Position numbers and translations under genes: made by a program
The notes under the pieces: model-generated
The model's input: the letters and a program-made list of their open reading frames with translations, nothing else
Told to the model about the DNA's origin: nothing
Database searches by the model: none
In this document: one piece after another, positions 61,177-64,000 of the stretch
Position numbering within the stretch: position 1 is the stretch's first letter
How the letters are laid out: every line of letters begins with the position of its first letter
NCBI RefSeq assembly: GCF_030867095.1
Contig: NC_081824.1
Span: forward strand, 392,536,829-392,600,828
Source of the DNA: Alligator mississippiensis
Taxonomy: Eukaryota; Chordata; Crocodylia; Alligatoridae
Direction of reading: 5' to 3'
Length of the DNA: 64,000 nt

Positions 61177-62627
61177 TTAGGTCTTAGGGTTAAAACACAG
61201 GAGAGTCCTTCTACCCCCACTTGTTTTTCTAGATTTACTTTCAGGTATGCACATAGGTGCCCAGCATAGAGCCACTACATGTTTAGCACCTTGTCACTTA
61301 TTCACTTCCAACCATTGTAAATCATGAGAATGTTGTGACCTAGTTACACTTAGAACATACTAAATCTGTGGAATGTTAAGTGATGTTAAAGTTAGAACAA
61401 GCTAGAAGCAGTTGTACATTAAGGGTTAATACTGTGTCTTGCCTGCACAGCTCTGACTTGTCACTAGAGGGCTGGTGAGTAGGGGTGTGACTAGGAGCCA
61501 GATACCTGGGCTCGGAGTGAGGGCAGCAGTGGGAGTGGCGTATCTCATGATGATGGAGGACTTCAGATTGCTCCGCTTATTTCCACAAAGCAGGCTGAAG
61601 TTACTCTAACATGAGCTAGATAACACGCCCCAGAGTTAATGCTCTCCTGAAGTGGCATGACTTTGAGATGCTCAGAGAGTACTTAGCACAAGTTAACAAG
61701 CTTTAATGTGTGAACATTGACATTTTACATGCCATAAGTATGTTCTAAGTGTAACTTCACCTCTAATAAAGTTAGAATATAACATGACCACAACACAAAC
61801 GTAAGGCCAAAACCATATATATAGCCAGAAAACTAACATTTAGGTGCACAAAGGGAAATCAAATTCTGTCCAACCTGTTATATCATTTCTGTATTCAAAT
61901 TTTCACACTAATGACATAATATAATATTCTTTATACAAAGTCCTGATTCCCCTTCCTTATACATGTATAGTGACCAATGATACAAATGGTAGTTGCATAT
62001 GCATATAAAAGAGAAAGTAGTCATAACTGTATTATAGATATTCCAAATAATGTTACTGAACCAAATTTTGCTCTGATTTATACCTGTGTAATATTAGTAT
62101 AATAATTAAATCTCATATATTAATGTGTAGACTTTGGCAGAGTTTTATTAAAAGAACAATTATTATTAATGCTGATAGTGAGAAAAAAGAAAATTGAAAA
62201 ATATAGCCTGGGATTTTTATGAAGAGAATAATTTTCAGTAGAGAATGACATTCATATTCTACACCCACTCTTTTCATAAATTGTCTTCTGATTATTTTAC
62301 CTGAACTATGAAATCTCCACAGAAGTTCTGTACTCAATCTATTCTTTTCACCAGCCAGTTCTCTCTTTAGAAGAGGCACTCCTTAAGTATTGTATCAATT
62401 TTATATTCAACAGGTCACCCCAATGATATTTGTAAACATTTAATATTAGTACTGCGTCCATTTATGCTAACTGCTAAGATCATATGAAAACAACACATTG
62501 AAGATAAACCACAGAGCAATATGAAAATATAACTGATATTCCTTTCATTAAAAAGGCAGGGAAGTGGGAGTGTGAAAAATGTACTGATTACTCAGAAAAT
62601 AATATTAACTCATAATTAAACACACAG

Positions 62628-63140
62628 GGTGCTTCTACACATTTGCTTAATCGTGCAGTAGACTAATTTGCTGTGGTGTAAAGTGTGATGCTATTAGACT
62701 GCAGCAAACTAATTTTCTCTGGTGTAAGATAGTATTGTCGGGGACCGTACTATCTTATGGTGGCAAAAGTAACTGCACATATAAATGGTGACCCAGATGC
62801 ACATTGTGCTTGGTAAACCCAGGCAGTAGGGACTGGATCCCTGCTTGCCGCCTAGCCACAGGGCTTTGCATGCTAAGGCACTCTTATGCCCCAGTCAGCC
62901 CCTCCGCCACCCAATGCCACCTCTCGTAGCCTAGGGCTGGCACCCCTGGCCTCCTGCCAGGTGAGGGCTGCTCTGCCTCAGCTCAAATTGCTATGCTCCC
63001 AGGCGCAGCATCTGCACGTGAGTCCTGGACCTCAGCAGTTTGAGTGTCTATACGTGTCATTAAGGTGCTGTTAAAAACTCTGGCACAAGAGTTTATCATG
63101 ACACTTTAATGGCACGTGTTGATGCACGCACAGTTAGCTA
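62628..63140. mobile_element. unclassified hAT-like repeat
   Basis: CAGGGTGCTTCTACACATTTG start, with internal repeats GCAGTAGACTAATTTGCTGTGGTGTAA / GCAGCAAACTAATTTTCTCTGGTGTAA in sense. GC-rich middle (62820-63020). The right end is not defined. Confidence 0.4.
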
Positions 63141-63754
63141 AAACTGAAACCATATTGTTTCAGTTTGCATCTGATATTGGAATAGCTAAAGCAAAAATGG
63201 ATTTATTATTTTAAAATATTAAATAGGGGTATGCGATTTTGTACTGCAATAAATTCAGTCTACTAAGGAAACAGCGTTTTATTTTAAGGAGAAATACTTT
63301 TTCAGATTTTTTTCCGTGATTTTTTCCTAGTTTTAATACTTATATTAAAATAATTGGAATATTTTTATTTATTGAATAAAAAGGACACTTTAACCTAGGT
63401 ATATTGTTAGACAGATTTGAACTTTAAAATATAAAGGCATGGGATCTTCAGGGATAAAGCCAATTTGTTTTTACATGCCTACATAGCACATACATGGTTA
63501 GGTAATTGCAGGTTTTGGTACTTACATACAATTTACAGTTCAGCTCTGGGTGGACAAGGATGCTTGTGCCCACTTAGTATGCTCAGTGGGGTTGTTCTGT
63601 GGTTAAACAGCAGAATGACACATTAGGTAAAGTCAGATAAGTTCTGAAAGTTTAGTTAGGCCAAAGCAGTGATTATAGATATTAGATCCTGGAAGAGGAT
63701 TACCATCCTATATTTTTAGGCCAATGCCCTACTAGTTAAGTTATTTGCCCAGGG

Positions 63755-64000
63755 ATTGGGTGGATGCAGACCAATGACTTGAATTTGCAGGAAAGTAAGT
63801 TTAGATTGAATATCTGGAAAAAAAAACTTCACTATGAGTATAGTGAGGCAGTGGAATAGACTGCCTAGGGAAGTTGTGGACTTACCATCACGGGACATAT
63901 TCAAGAAGAGGTTGGACAGCCACTGGTCGGGGAGAATCTAGGAGTAACTATGCCTGTTTTCTACTATGGGTATTTCCCATGCTTCTGGGCTTTGCTGATT
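63755..64000 (+). mobile_element. CR1 LINE 3' end, cut by window edge
   Basis: AAAGTAAGTTTAGATTGAATATCTGG, GTGAGGCAGTGGAATAGACTGCC, GAAGTTGTGGACTTACC, CAAGAAGAGGTTGGACAGCC: the CR1 C-terminal block without the usual tail in view. Confidence 0.75.

Larger units (their letters stand above)
6736..64000 (+). other. KLHL1: KLHL1 intron 1 (5' part; 3' end beyond window)
   Basis: After the exon 1 donor, no reading frame on either strand resembles the next KLHL1 coding segment (acidic DSSSSEEF region, BTB domain). The sequence is AT-rich with many transposon remnants. This agrees with the known very large size of KLHL1 introns. Within it, stretches with no feature I can name include about 6.8-10.3, 10.4-12.4, 14.5-15.8, 28.4-31.5, 31.8-33.2, 38.4-39.4, 40.9-42.3, 44.9-46.0, 53.2-57.4 and 61.2-62.6 kb. 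These are AT-rich, with only short chance reading frames. Confidence 0.85.

Overview
The window looks like a piece of a reptile genome, most likely crocodilian, with a turtle second. It holds the promoter and first coding exon of one gene, KLHL1 (kelch-like family member 1), on the + strand. Almost everything downstream is intron 1 of that gene. The organism call rests on the repeat mix, which is an inference and not a database result: CR1 3' ends, several families of non-autonomous hAT-like, Harbinger-like and Tigger-like DNA transposons, a Penelope-like element, tRNA-like SINEs and old solo LTRs. Birds and mammals rarely carry this combination.

Layout. Positions 1-4260 are upstream flank: a hAT-like fragment, a CR1 3' end, a palindromic MITE and a 200-bp inverted repeat. 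Positions 4265-5690 are a degenerate AAT/GAT-type minisatellite with a higher-order unit of about 102 bp. It abuts a CpG-rich promoter (about 5700-6240) with a TATA box at 5910-5916 and a (CAG)10 tract ending one base before the start codon. KLHL1 exon 1 is coding from 6239 to a 5' splice site at 6735/6736 (165 codons plus 2 bases). No later KLHL1 exon (BTB, BACK, kelch repeats) is visible, so intron 1 runs past the end of the window (>57 kb).

The intron is AT-rich sequence packed with transposon fossils. Four related elements (16.2-18.3, 34.7-35.0, 43.2-44.8 and 49.3-51.7 kb) share terminal and subterminal inverted repeats. Three of them also carry a decayed Myb/SANT-like reading frame. A hAT-like MITE family has 8-bp target duplications at 12.46, 24.45 and 33.26 kb, with fragments elsewhere. 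A LINE with endonuclease and reverse transcriptase remnants (22.8-24.9 kb) was hit by two small elements and is cut off by a Tigger-like transposon (24.9-27.5 kb), which is itself split by a solo LTR. A Penelope-like element (46.4-47.6 kb) is interrupted at a TA by a Tigger-like MITE. Two copies of another solo LTR sit in opposite orientation at 19.8 and 58.6 kb.

No intact transposase, reverse transcriptase or viral gene was seen. No tRNA, rRNA or CRISPR was seen. The only convincing host protein-coding sequence is KLHL1 exon 1.
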